Assembly: GCF_001547755.1 (NCBI RefSeq) | Contig: NZ_AP013042.1 | Coordinates: forward strand, 62,001-126,000 | Source of the DNA: an endosymbiont of Bathymodiolus septemdierum str. Myojin knoll | GTDB lineage: Bacteria; Pseudomonadota; Gammaproteobacteria; PS1; Pseudothioglobaceae | Length of the DNA stretch: 64,000 bases | Direction: 5' to 3' | Shown: positions 1 to 8,700 of the stretch, piece after piece | Layout of the letters: the number at the start of each line of letters is the position of its first letter | How positions within the stretch are numbered: the stretch's first letter is position 1 | Program-made: the position numbers and the translations under genes | The notes under the pieces: model-generated | Told to the model about the DNA's origin: nothing | Database searches by the model: none | Seen by the model: the letters and a program-made list of their open reading frames with translations, nothing else

Positions 1-597
1 GGTTTTGGCGTCAAAAAAGTCATTCAAAAGCCCAGCCGATTGATGCTCCAAAATGCATTTCGCAACAGCTCTATCCGCCACCTAATGTTCCGAGACAGAC
101 AAGACAAAGCCGTTATCAAAACTAAAGACATTCACATCAACCTCTCTGCCATCGCCAAAGGCTATGCTGTGGATCAAATTGCCAAACTTCTCAACGCTCA
201 AAATTATCTTGTAGAAATTGGCGGAGAAGTTCGTGCCCAAGGTGTTAAACATAATGCTCCATGGACAATTGCTATTGAACACCCCAACAACACGACCCCA
301 ATCCCAATCACCCTTGTCAACCAATCCATTGCCACTTCTGGCAATTATCGTAACTTTTTCATTTGGAAGGGTAAGCGTTATATGCATATCCTTAATCCTC
401 TCACTGGACTCCCTGCCGATACTGACCTATCCTCCGTTAGTGTTCTCCATCCTAGTGCTATGCTTGCCGATGCCTACGCCACTACCCTTATGGCAATCGG
501 TAGTCGCAATGCTACCGCCTTAGCAAAAATACTAGGTTTAAAAGCAATCCTAATTTTGAATCAAGCCGCCAACTTCAGAGTGATCGAAATTAATTGA
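1..597 (+). CDS. apbE: FAD:protein FMN transferase (ApbE family), C-terminal part
   Basis: The open frame runs in from the left edge and stops at 595-597, so only the C-terminal ~198 residues are present. Members of this family attach FMN through a phosphoester bond to Thr/Ser of Nqr, Rnf and related periplasmic redox proteins. Visible family marks are an FGFGVKK-like stretch at the edge, the segment INLSAIAKGYAVDQIA, the LVEIGGEVRAQG core, ATSGNYRNFF and YMHILNPLTGLPA, and a late LADAYATTLM segment carrying the usual metal-binding region. No partner flavoprotein gene lies in the window, so its target is unknown. I am confident of the family. Confidence 0.9.
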   Translation, partial: GFGVKKVIQKPSRLMLQNAFRNSSIRHLMFRDRQDKAVIKTKDIHINLSAIAKGYAVDQIAKLLNAQNYLVEIGGEVRAQGVKHNAPWTIAIEHPNNTTPIPITLVNQSIATSGNYRNFFIWKGKRYMHILNPLTGLPADTDLSSVSVLHPSAMLADAYATTLMAIGSRNATALAKILGLKAILILNQAANFRVIEIN

Positions 598-724
598 TTT
601 TGCGCTAAAATTACCTTTGCCACTTGAAATCTTTGACCCCAGTCAAGGACCCCCTCTAATAATTTTATCGCTGACACAACTGAATATCAAGTATTATGCT
701 AGAAAAAATATTATCAAGCGTTTT

Positions 725-1969
725 ATGAAGCCATTAGCAGAAAAATTACGACCGCAAAATTTGGATGAATTCTTTGGGCAGAGGCATTTGCTAGATGAAG
801 ACTGTCCGTTGAGGCAGGGACTGGAGAAGGGGCAGTTACATTCGATGATTTTGTGGGGTCCATCGGGGACGGGAAAAACCACTTTAGCGCGGATTATTGC
901 AGGGTATGTGGAGGGGCATTTTGCACAGATTAGTGCGGTGTTGGATGGGGTGAAGGAACTGCGGGCGGTGATTGAGGATGCTAAGAAATTCCAGAACATT
1001 GGGCAAAAAACGGTGTTATTTGTAGATGAAATTCATCGGTTTAACAAGGCACAACAGGACGGCTTTCTACCGCATATTGAGTCGGGATTGATTACGCTGA
1101 TTGGGGCAACGACTGAAAATCCATCGTTTGAACTTAATCGTGCTTTATTGTCACGGATGAGTGTGTATGTGTTGAAGGTGTTGAGTGCGGAGGAGTTGGC
1201 ACAGATTTTGCAACGGGCATTGGCGCACGAGGGTTTGGAGGCGATGGATGGGGAAGCGCGGGCGCTGGTGATTAAGGTGAGTGGGGGTGATGCACGGCGC
1301 TTGATTAATATTGTAGAACAGGTGGCGTTGGCAAAATTGGCAGTACTGGATAAAGTATCGATGGGGGTGTTGTTGCAGGAAAAAATCAATGCATTTGATA
1401 AAGGTGGGGATATTTTTTATCAGCAACTCTCGGCGTTTCACAAATCGGTGCGGGGGTCGTCGCCAGATGGCGCGTTGTATTGGATGGCGCGGATGTTGGT
1501 GGCTGGGTGCGATACAAAGACGATTGCGAGACGATTGTTGGCGATTGCATCGGAGGATATTGGTAATGCCGACCCACGAGCTTTGGAAATTACCCTGAAT
1601 GCTTGGCAGATTTTTGAACGAGTGGGCGCGAAAGAGGGTAATCGGGCGATTGCACAGGCGGCAGTTTATTGTGCGGTAGCACCGAAATCAAATGCAATTT
1701 ACAAGGCTTTTAATCAAGCGATGAGTGCAGCGCGGGAAAGTTCAGATTTGGCAGTGCCGAAGCATTTGTGTAATGCACCGACTGGGTTAATGGATGAATT
1801 GGGATATGGCGAGGGGTATCGGTATGCACATGATGAGGTAGACGGGTTTGCTAAGGGGCAAAGTTATTTTCCTAAGGAGATGGGAGAACAGATTTATTAT
1901 GAACCTGTTGATAGAGGTTTAGAAATTAAGATTAGTGATAAATTAAAACAATTAAGGAGTGAAAAATGA
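725..1969 (+). CDS. rarA: Replication-associated recombination protein A (RarA/MgsA AAA+ ATPase)
   Basis: AAA+ ATPase related to clamp-loader subunits that acts at stalled replication forks. The Walker A GPSGTGKTT lies near residue 46 and a Walker B VLFVDEIHRF near residue 100. An ATTENPSFELNRALLSR sensor/arginine-finger stretch follows, and the C-terminal tetramerisation part is of normal kind. I chose the ATG at 725 (MKPLAEKLRP), because the frame upstream (from 617) encodes non-conserved sequence and the family starts with this motif; this gives 414 residues against about 447 in E. coli. The stop overlaps the start of crcB (ATGA), so the two are probably translationally coupled. Confidence 0.93.
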   Translation: MKPLAEKLRPQNLDEFFGQRHLLDEDCPLRQGLEKGQLHSMILWGPSGTGKTTLARIIAGYVEGHFAQISAVLDGVKELRAVIEDAKKFQNIGQKTVLFVDEIHRFNKAQQDGFLPHIESGLITLIGATTENPSFELNRALLSRMSVYVLKVLSAEELAQILQRALAHEGLEAMDGEARALVIKVSGGDARRLINIVEQVALAKLAVLDKVSMGVLLQEKINAFDKGGDIFYQQLSAFHKSVRGSSPDGALYWMARMLVAGCDTKTIARRLLAIASEDIGNADPRALEITLNAWQIFERVGAKEGNRAIAQAAVYCAVAPKSNAIYKAFNQAMSAARESSDLAVPKHLCNAPTGLMDELGYGEGYRYAHDEVDGFAKGQSYFPKEMGEQIYYEPVDRGLEIKISDKLKQLRSEK

Positions 1970-2358
1970 CATTTTTTCCAACAGTTTTAGCCATTGGCGT
2001 GGGGGCGACGATTGGCGCAAGTATGCGTTATTATTTAACAGTATTCATTAATTCTATTTTTGGGCATGGGTTTCCTTATGGGACTTTGAGTGCGAATGTG
2101 TTGGGGTCATTTTTGGCGGGTATTTTTGTGGTAATTATTTTAGAAAAAGCGATGTTAAATGAGGTATATCGGTTGTTGTTACTAGTGGGGTTGACGGGGT
2201 CATTGACGACGATGTCAACACTGTCATGGGAATCGGTGGAGATGATTAGTATGGGGCATTACGAGCAGGCGGGATTGAATATTTTGTTGAATATTGTGTT
2301 GTCGTTGTCGGCTGTAGGTGTGGGGGTTGTGTTGGCGCGTTATTTGCTTGGGCAATAA
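1966..2358 (+). CDS. crcB: Fluoride efflux channel CrcB/Fluc
   Basis: 130-residue inner-membrane protein with four hydrophobic segments, the usual length for a Fluc fluoride channel, which works as an antiparallel dimer. Diagnostic segments are GATIGASMRYYL at the N-terminus, GTLSANVLGSF in helix 2 and GLTGSLTTMSTLSWE in helix 3, the last being the Fluc signature. It overlaps the rarA stop by four bases (ATGA). No fluoride riboswitch is visible, which fits its position inside a transcript that starts upstream of rarA. Confidence 0.93.
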   Translation: MTFFPTVLAIGVGATIGASMRYYLTVFINSIFGHGFPYGTLSANVLGSFLAGIFVVIILEKAMLNEVYRLLLLVGLTGSLTTMSTLSWESVEMISMGHYEQAGLNILLNIVLSLSAVGVGVVLARYLLGQ

Positions 2359-2472
2359 AAAATGGTATAAAGTATACAGGGTACTATATATGTACACTAT
2401 GAAAAATAATGAAGACAATGGCGTCAGCACACGCCAACAAATATTGATGCACATTTTGATATCAATCGACAA

Positions 2473-3351
2473 ATGGTACATCGCCACTTGAAAAAACTTG
2501 TTGAAGTGGGGAAGATTCAAAAAATTGGTTCTGCGCCGAAAGTTTTTTATGCGACGATTAGCAGGGACATGACGCATTTAGATTATCAACTTGATACTGA
2601 GACGCAAGAAATTGTTGATAAGAATTTTTTCTTTATTGAGCCGACAGGTGTGGAGTTGTCGGGCATAGATGGGTTTGAAAAGTGGTGTGGGAAACGGGAT
2701 TTTGATGTTACCCAGAAAGCCAAGGAATTTAACAAAATTCATCAGAAATATCAAAAACAAAAGCACAATGATTTGCTAGATGCCAGCGTGAAAATGCGTA
2801 AGACTTTTGGCGTGGGTTGTTGTGTGGACCGATTATTTTATTTTGATTTTTATGCGGTGGAGATTTTTGGTAAAACTCGAATGGGGCAAAAATTACTGCA
2901 TGCGAAACAAGGGCAAAATAAGGCAAAGATAAAAGAGATTGCAATTTTGGTTAAATCGTCGATTGTTGAAATAATTGTCCATCATCATATTGACTCTGTG
3001 GTTTTCGTACCGCCAACGGTGCCAAGGGCAGTGCAGTTTATGAAAGTATTGGAAACTGAGTTGGCACTAAGTATTGCAAAGGTCAATGTGATTAAGGTAA
3101 TTGGTGATATTCGTGTGCCACAAAAAACCTTGAAAAAATTGGCAGACCGTGTGGAAAATGCACAGCATACTTTTATGGTTGACAATATGGCAAAGTTTAA
3201 AACCACGCTGATTATTGATGATGCAGTAGGCTCTGGTGCGAGCATTAATCAGATTGCTTGTAAATTAAAGCACGCAAAACATACGAATAAAGTGATTGGT
3301 TTTGCGATTACGGGCAGTTTGCATGATTTTGAAGTTATTTCTGAAGTCTGA
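2473..3351 (+). CDS. Winged-helix/phosphoribosyltransferase-like protein with damaged N-terminus
   Basis: 292-residue frame with two recognisable parts. The first ~35 residues look like the second half of a DeoR/MarR-type winged helix (RQMVHRHLKKLVEVGKI then a short wing). The C-terminal half ends in a PRPP-loop-like LIIDDAVGSGAS (about residues 244-255), typical of type I phosphoribosyltransferases. The missing first HTH helix is encoded just upstream in another frame: from the ATG at 2399, MKNNEDNGVSTRQQILMHI. A frameshift and probably a short deletion near 2450 therefore separate the two pieces, and translation could only start internally at 2473. It overlaps the convergent gshB remnant by 17 bp. 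The function is not known to me; a nucleotide-responsive regulator is one possibility. Confidence 0.6.
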   Translation: MVHRHLKKLVEVGKIQKIGSAPKVFYATISRDMTHLDYQLDTETQEIVDKNFFFIEPTGVELSGIDGFEKWCGKRDFDVTQKAKEFNKIHQKYQKQKHNDLLDASVKMRKTFGVGCCVDRLFYFDFYAVEIFGKTRMGQKLLHAKQGQNKAKIKEIAILVKSSIVEIIVHHHIDSVVFVPPTVPRAVQFMKVLETELALSIAKVNVIKVIGDIRVPQKTLKKLADRVENAQHTFMVDNMAKFKTTLIIDDAVGSGASINQIACKLKHAKHTNKVIGFAITGSLHDFEVISEV

Positions 3352-4051
3352 TTTTTTCAATCGCATCAAACAACACGCCAGCAATATTTAAATTAAATTG
3401 CTTGTCAAGCTCACGGATACAGGTTGGACTAGTCACATTGATTTCGGTAATGTAGTCGCCGATAACATCAAGGCCGACGAACACTAAACCTTTTTGTTTG
3501 AGCGTTGGGGCAATTTGTTCACACAGGTAATAGTCGCGTTTACTTAAGGGTTGCCCAATGCCTATTGCGCCAGCAGCGAGGTTGCCTTTGAAGTTTCCCT
3601 TGGCAGGTATTCTTGCTAGGGCGTAATCAATCGGTTTGCCATCAATTAGCAAAATTCGTTTATCTCCCTTGGCAATTTCAGGCAAAAACGCTTGCACCAT
3701 GATTGGAGATTTTCCGTTGTTGGTGAGGCGATTTAGGGTGGTATCTATTGCTGTATCTCTAGCATTAAATTTGAAAATATCACGACCACCCATGCCATCT
3801 AAAGGTTTTACTACGGCGGTTTTTTGGGTGTTAATAAAGATTTTTATTTGTGATTGATTAGCAGTGACCAAGGTTTCGGGCATACAATGAGGGAAGTTTA
3901 GAGCGAATAATTTTTCGTTAGCATCGCGTAAGGACTGGGGTTTGTTGATGATTAAGCTGCCTTGTTTTTCTGCTTGCTCTAAAAAATAGGTGGCATAGAT
4001 ATAGTCCATATCAAATGGTGGATCTTTACGCATTAAGATGACATCGAAATC

Positions 4052-4077
4052 GACCCTGTAAACCAGATTGTGTAAAC
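4052..4077 (+). repeat. Left terminal inverted repeat of the IS
   Basis: 26 bp beginning GACCCTGTAAACC and ending GTGTAAAC. It is the exact reverse complement of 5406-5431. Confidence 0.93.
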
Positions 4078-4113
4078 CCTCATATTTTATAATCCCTAAA
4101 AAGGAGAAAAAAC

Positions 4114-5391
4114 ATGAGTAACGCAACACTAAGAAAAAACCAAAAGAACCAACTGAACAACACAGGCATTAACCAACAAAAACTCCGTGCTTTTGCTGGT
4201 GAGCTTGCCAAAGACATCCACACCCAAGATGACTTGGCAGACTTGTCTGCATCATTGGTTAAGATGACCATAGAAGCGGCACTTGGTGCTGAGATGGAAC
4301 ATCACCTTGGCTATCCAAAATATGGACAAAATGGCAATGAATCTAATGCCAGTAATAACGCTCGCAATGGCTACTACTCTAAAATTGTTAAAGGTAATCA
4401 TGGCGAAGTTGAACTTGCTATTCCAAGGGATCGCAATGCTAACTTTGAGCCTGCTATCATTGAGAAGGGTCAAACCAGATTAGGCGCTTTTGATAATCAA
4501 ATATTAAGCCTGTATGCCAAAGGCATGAGCACCCGTGATATTGTCACAACCTTTAAAGAGATGTATGACGCTGACATCTCAGCAACGTTGGTGTCCAATG
4601 TAACACAAGCGGTTATTACTCAAGCCACAGAGTGGCGTAATCGTCCATTGGATGAGATTTACCCCATTGTTTATTTAGACGGTATTGTCATTAAAGTTAG
4701 GCAAGATAAACAAATCATTAAAAAGACCATGTACATTGCCCTAGGCGTTAATCTTGAGGGTAAAAAAGAATGTCTTGGCTTATGGTTGTCCAAAAATGAA
4801 TCTTCTAAGTTCTGGTTGGGCGTTCTTAACGATATTGCTAATCGTGGCGTAAAAGACATTCTGATCGCCTCAGTCGATGGGTTAACGGGATTCCCCGAAG
4901 CTATTAATGCCGTGTTCCCACAGGCTGATGTACAACTGTGTATTGTTCATATGGTTCGCAACTCGCTTAAATATGTGGGCTATAAGGAACGTAAGAATGT
5001 TGCTAGTGATTTAAAGCAAATCTATCAGTCTATTACTGAAGAAGAAGCTTTATTGGCGTTAGATGAGTTTGAGTATAAATGGGATACGCAGTTCCCAAGT
5101 ATCGCCAAATCGTGGCGACGAAATTGGGATAATGTTGCTACTCTATTTGCTTATCCTGAGGCAATCAGAAAGGCAATCTATACCACTAATGCCATTGAAT
5201 CCTTAAACTCAGTGATTAGAAAATCTATCAAAAACAGAAAGATTTTTAATCATGATAACTCTGCTTTTAAAGTGGTCTTTTTAGCCATTGAAGCAGCCAG
5301 TAAGAAATGGACAATGCCAATACGAAATTGGTCACAAGCAATGAATCAGTTTATAATCCTACATGAGGATAGATTAAAGGATTATGTCTGA
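4114..5391 (+). CDS. IS256-family (Mutator-type) DDE transposase
   Basis: 425 residues, a normal length for this family, with a good ribosome-binding site (AAGGAGA) before the ATG. Recognisable parts are the N-terminal LAKDIHTQDDLADLSASLVK, MEHHLGYPKYG, the NARNGYY segment, YLDGI with the first catalytic Asp, SVDGLTGFPEAINAVFP with the second, CIVHMVRNS, and the C-terminal YTTNAIESLNSVIRK containing the catalytic Glu. Nothing looks broken, so the element is predicted active. A GC-rich hairpin plus T-run just past the right end (5438-5459) could end its transcript. Confidence 0.95.
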   Translation: MSNATLRKNQKNQLNNTGINQQKLRAFAGELAKDIHTQDDLADLSASLVKMTIEAALGAEMEHHLGYPKYGQNGNESNASNNARNGYYSKIVKGNHGEVELAIPRDRNANFEPAIIEKGQTRLGAFDNQILSLYAKGMSTRDIVTTFKEMYDADISATLVSNVTQAVITQATEWRNRPLDEIYPIVYLDGIVIKVRQDKQIIKKTMYIALGVNLEGKKECLGLWLSKNESSKFWLGVLNDIANRGVKDILIASVDGLTGFPEAINAVFPQADVQLCIVHMVRNSLKYVGYKERKNVASDLKQIYQSITEEEALLALDEFEYKWDTQFPSIAKSWRRNWDNVATLFAYPEAIRKAIYTTNAIESLNSVIRKSIKNRKIFNHDNSAFKVVFLAIEAASKKWTMPIRNWSQAMNQFIILHEDRLKDYV

Positions 5392-5405
5392 TTTTTGAAA
5401 GAGGT

Positions 5406-5431
5406 GTTTACACAATCTGGTTTACAGGGTC
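5406..5431 (-). repeat. Right terminal inverted repeat of the IS
   Basis: 26 bp, the exact reverse complement of 4052-4077. The target duplication TCGAAATC follows directly at 5432-5439. Confidence 0.93.
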
Positions 5432-5437
5432 TCGAAA

Positions 5438-5459
5438 TCCCCGAGGGGGATTTTTTTTA
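5438..5459 (+). terminator. Possible hairpin terminator just downstream of the IS
   Basis: ATCCCC and GGGGAT arms around a short purine loop are followed by a run of eight T. The same bases encode residues 70-79 of gshB on the other strand, so this may be a chance structure that happens to stop transposase readthrough. Confidence 0.35.
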
Positions 5460-5640
5460 CGGGCTGCTTTTCAAACCAATGGTCTAAATTATCAAAAACA
5501 CTTGTTTTTGAGGCGTTTGCGTAAACAACTTCTTTTTCTGCAAATAAATCAAAGCTGTCAAAGGTATAAATGGCGTGTGAACGACGCGTAGCCTCTAACA
5601 TCATAGCTAGTGAAGTGTCTTTTTTCGGATTGATATCGGC

Positions 5641-5682
5641 AATATCATCCATTAATACAGCGATTTTCATACATATATTATA
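5641..5682. repeat. Direct repeat flanking the DGR cassette, left copy (gshB start region)
   Basis: 42 bp covering the first ~10 codons and the upstream bases of gshB. It matches 11304-11345 at 41 of 42 positions (A/G at 5647/11310), in the same orientation. The two copies bracket about 5.6 kb containing the whole retroelement. Confidence 0.9.
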
Positions 5683-5735
5683 TCCCTATCTTTGGATTAG
5701 AGAAAAAGCAAAAAAAAACACGATTATTTTCTGTG

Positions 5736-5741
5736 TATAAT
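5736..5741 (+). promoter_or_regulatory. Candidate -10 box for the DGR target gene
   Basis: A perfect TATAAT lies 54 bp before the chosen start codon. The -35 region is A-rich and not clear, so this is tentative. Confidence 0.35.
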
Positions 5742-5754
5742 GCATGTTTTATCT

Positions 5755-5790
5755 TAGTCCATTATTAATTTATAGTCCATTATTAATTTA
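5755..5790 (+). repeat. 18-bp tandem duplication in the leader of the DGR target gene
   Basis: Two perfect copies of TAGTCCATTATTAATTTA (5755-5772 and 5773-5790) lie between the -10 box and the start codon. Repeat-number change here could alter expression; that is inference. Confidence 0.8.
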
Positions 5791-5794
5791 TATT

Positions 5795-8700
5795 ATGAAT
5801 ACATTATTAACAAACTCAACCCAAACCCACTCATCAATAGCAAATATCGCGGGGGGGCACATTTCTAATGTACTCAACAAACTCAAACAACTCCTCCTCT
5901 TCAGCGCACTAACCTTATCACTGAATGTTACCGCTGTTGACAAGCCTCAAAGCTTTGATAAAGAAGCCTACTTAAACCTTAACCAAGAATACAACTGGAA
6001 CAACCCTCAAACTTATTACAAAAAAGACAACCAAGGGCTGCTAATACTCAAGCAAGTCGGTAGCACAGTGCGTAACACTCTAGGCGCTACTAATTCAGAC
6101 AATGCCAACCAATTTGGCAGCACACTTAAAAACAACCTTAAAAACCAAGCCATTAACCAAGTTGTTAGTGGTACCGAAGGCTATATCAACAACAAAGCCA
6201 ACGAATATGCCAATCAATTTGGCGCTGGTCGCACTGAAATCCAATTAGGTGGATTTAACTCAGAAGCACTCAATTACAACATTAAAACCATTCAACCCCT
6301 CTCTGAACTTAACGAAGACAGCCAAGATTTAATCTTCTTCCAAGGACAACTAACCTCAGGTCAAAATCACAGCGAACGCCGTGAAACCTTAAACCTAGGT
6401 ATCGGCTATCGCAAATTACTAGAAGCAGGGCAATCGATTGCCGGCATCAACCTCTTCACCGACTATGAAACCCAATCTGCACACAAACGCGCCAGCATCG
6501 GCTTAGAATACCAAAGAACCAATTTTAAAGCCAACTTTAACAAATACCAATCACTCTCAGACAAAAAAGTCATTGGTAGTTTTACTGAAGAAGTACTTGA
6601 TGGTTATGATGTGAAACTAGAAGGACAAATCCCTTACCTGCCTTGGGCTAAAATCAAAGGCACCCGCTATGTTTGGGACAAAACCACCAACGCCAACAGC
6701 GTAGATATTAAAGGCACCATTCTTGGTGTTGAAGTGCAACTCTCTGACGCCGCTCGCTTTGAGTTCGGCACTGAGAAGTCCAACAGCGCTGATAGTAACA
6801 GCTACGCCCGCCTAAGCATGGCAATACCTTTTAAAGACAGTAAGTTCACCAACTTTAAAATAGCCGATAAAGCCTTTAAAAACACAAACAAAATGCAATT
6901 GGGTGAATTTGCCTGGGTAGAACGAAGCAACAAAATCCGTATTGAAAAAGTCACAAATGGTGGCACTATTATCCTAGGTGAATACAATGCCTTTACTGTC
7001 GGCGCAACTTGTACCATCACTGACAGTGCAAGCGTATCAACAGTCGCAACCACAGGATCCGATGGCTCTGTTACCCTGCCAAGTCTTAGTATTCCAGCAG
7101 GCTTAGTGACTATGAGTTGTACTGGCGGTACTTACACCGATGAGGCAACTAACGCTGCAGGCACCGTAGCAGCAACTCTTCGTGTAGCTACGATTTACTC
7201 AGGCACAGGTCCTTTAACGATTTTAGCCTCACCACTGTCTGAAATTGCTTATCAATTGGCAGACGCAGCAGGTGGTATTGCAACTGATATTACCGCTCAA
7301 AACATCGCTGTTGCAACCGCCTTTGGTATCGCAGGGGTTGACCTTGCTGCCACCATTCCAACCGACATTAGCCCTACCACTGGCACTGTCGCAGGCAATG
7401 ACCCTGCAGGCAAGTTTGCTATTGCCTTAGCCGCTGTCTCACAGATAATGGAAAACTCAGCCACCGACGGTGGACAATCGCCCTCTGCTGCAAAGACAAA
7501 GGCACTTATTACTGCCCTAGTAATTGATATGGGCGATGGTGACATCGATGGCATAGATGACGGTACTGGCACTATGATTGATATCGCTATGGCAATTAGT
7601 AACTTTGATAACGGCACAGGCAATAACAACCCAGCCGCCGATACTGGAAGTAGTAATGCAGGCACTGCAGCCACAGCCGTCAAAGACAACCTAGCCATTC
7701 TTGCCTCTGACAGTGTGCTAGCCGATATTGGTACTGATGCTAATACTGCTAGCACCTCTGACACCACCATTGCTGAGTTTGGCAGTATCTTGCCAGCACT
7801 CACTGATTTTGTGAATGCCAACTTGAGCGCTTATCAAACTTACATTGATGCCAACCCAGGCAGTTTTGCCTCGCCTGCCACGCAAGCTGAAGTACAAGCA
7901 ATGATTACTGCGGTGAATGCTGCGGTAACTGCTGCTGCTGCCTCTGACAGTGTGCTAGCCGATATTGGTACTGATGCTAATACTGCTAGCACCTCTGACA
8001 CCACCATTGCTGAGTTTGGCAGTATCTTGCCAGCACTCACTGATTTTGTGAATGCCAACTTGAGCGCTTATCAAACTTACATTGATGCCAACCCAGGCAG
8101 TTTTGCCTCGCCTGCCACGCAAGCTGAAGTACAAGCAATGATTACTGCGGTGAATACTCCACCAACTCTAAGCAGCTCTACCCCAGCTGACAATGCATCT
8201 GCTGTTGCTGTCGCTAGCAATATCGTACTAACCTTTAGTAAACCTATGATAAAAGGCAGCAGTGGTGATATCGTACTCCGTAGATTGATTTCAGGCACCG
8301 ACACAATCATTGAAACCTTTGCTTTTAATAGTGCAAAAGTTACGATAGGCACAGGTGCCACACAAAATGTGGTTACCATTAACCCAACGGCTGATTTAGT
8401 GTTTAATGGTGTCTACCATATCACCATTGCCAGCGGTGCACTAACAGATGTTTCAGCCAATGCCTATACAGGTATTACTAATGCTACGACACTGAACTTT
8501 GAAGTGATTGCACAAAGTATAGACGGCTATAAAACAGTGCGCTCTCCAGATACAGATAAACTATGGCTAGATAGAAACCTAGGAGCAACACAAGTAGCCA
8601 CTTCAAGCACAGATAGCGCTAGTTATGGTGATTTATACCAATGGGGCAGAAAGGCTGATGGACATGAAGACAGAACAAAGACTAGCACATCAAGCACACT

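Larger units (their letters stand above)
4052..5431 (+). mobile_element. Complete IS256-family (Mutator-type) insertion sequence
   Basis: 1380-bp element with perfect 26-bp terminal inverted repeats at 4052-4077 and 5406-5431 (outer bases GACCCTGTAAACCAG). It is flanked by the 8-bp direct repeat TCGAAATC at 4044-4051 and 5432-5439. It carries one transposase gene filling most of its length. The intact repeats, intact transposase and clean target duplication show a recent insertion into gshB. Confidence 0.95.
3335..5670 (-). pseudogene. gshB: Glutathione synthetase, interrupted by an insertion sequence
   Basis: GshB joins gamma-glutamylcysteine and glycine using ATP. The N-terminal piece (5670 down to the insertion) starts MKIAVLMDDIADINPKKDTS and runs to about residue 79. 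The C-terminal ATP-grasp piece resumes at DFDVILMRKDPPFD and continues for 238 residues through VVKPLDGMGG and the ending TEINVTSPTC. Rejoined across one copy of the 8-bp target duplication (TCGAAATC), the frame is continuous and gives about 315 residues, the normal length (E. coli 316). The damage is therefore the IS alone and should be recent. The IS supplies an early stop to the N-terminal piece. Glutathione synthesis is predicted lost unless another copy exists or the IS excises precisely. Confidence 0.93.

Noticed and set aside
617-724. Longer N-terminus for RarA
   Set aside because: The 36 extra residues are unlike the family, which begins at MKPLAEKLRP.
5744-5794. Upstream start for the adhesin at 5744
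   Set aside because: The extra 17 residues are coded by the AT-rich tandem repeat in the leader and are not like a signal peptide start.
7297-8379. Long antisense open frames across the adhesin passenger
   Set aside because: They mirror the repeat-rich, stop-poor sense gene; they have no start signals and no recognisable protein.
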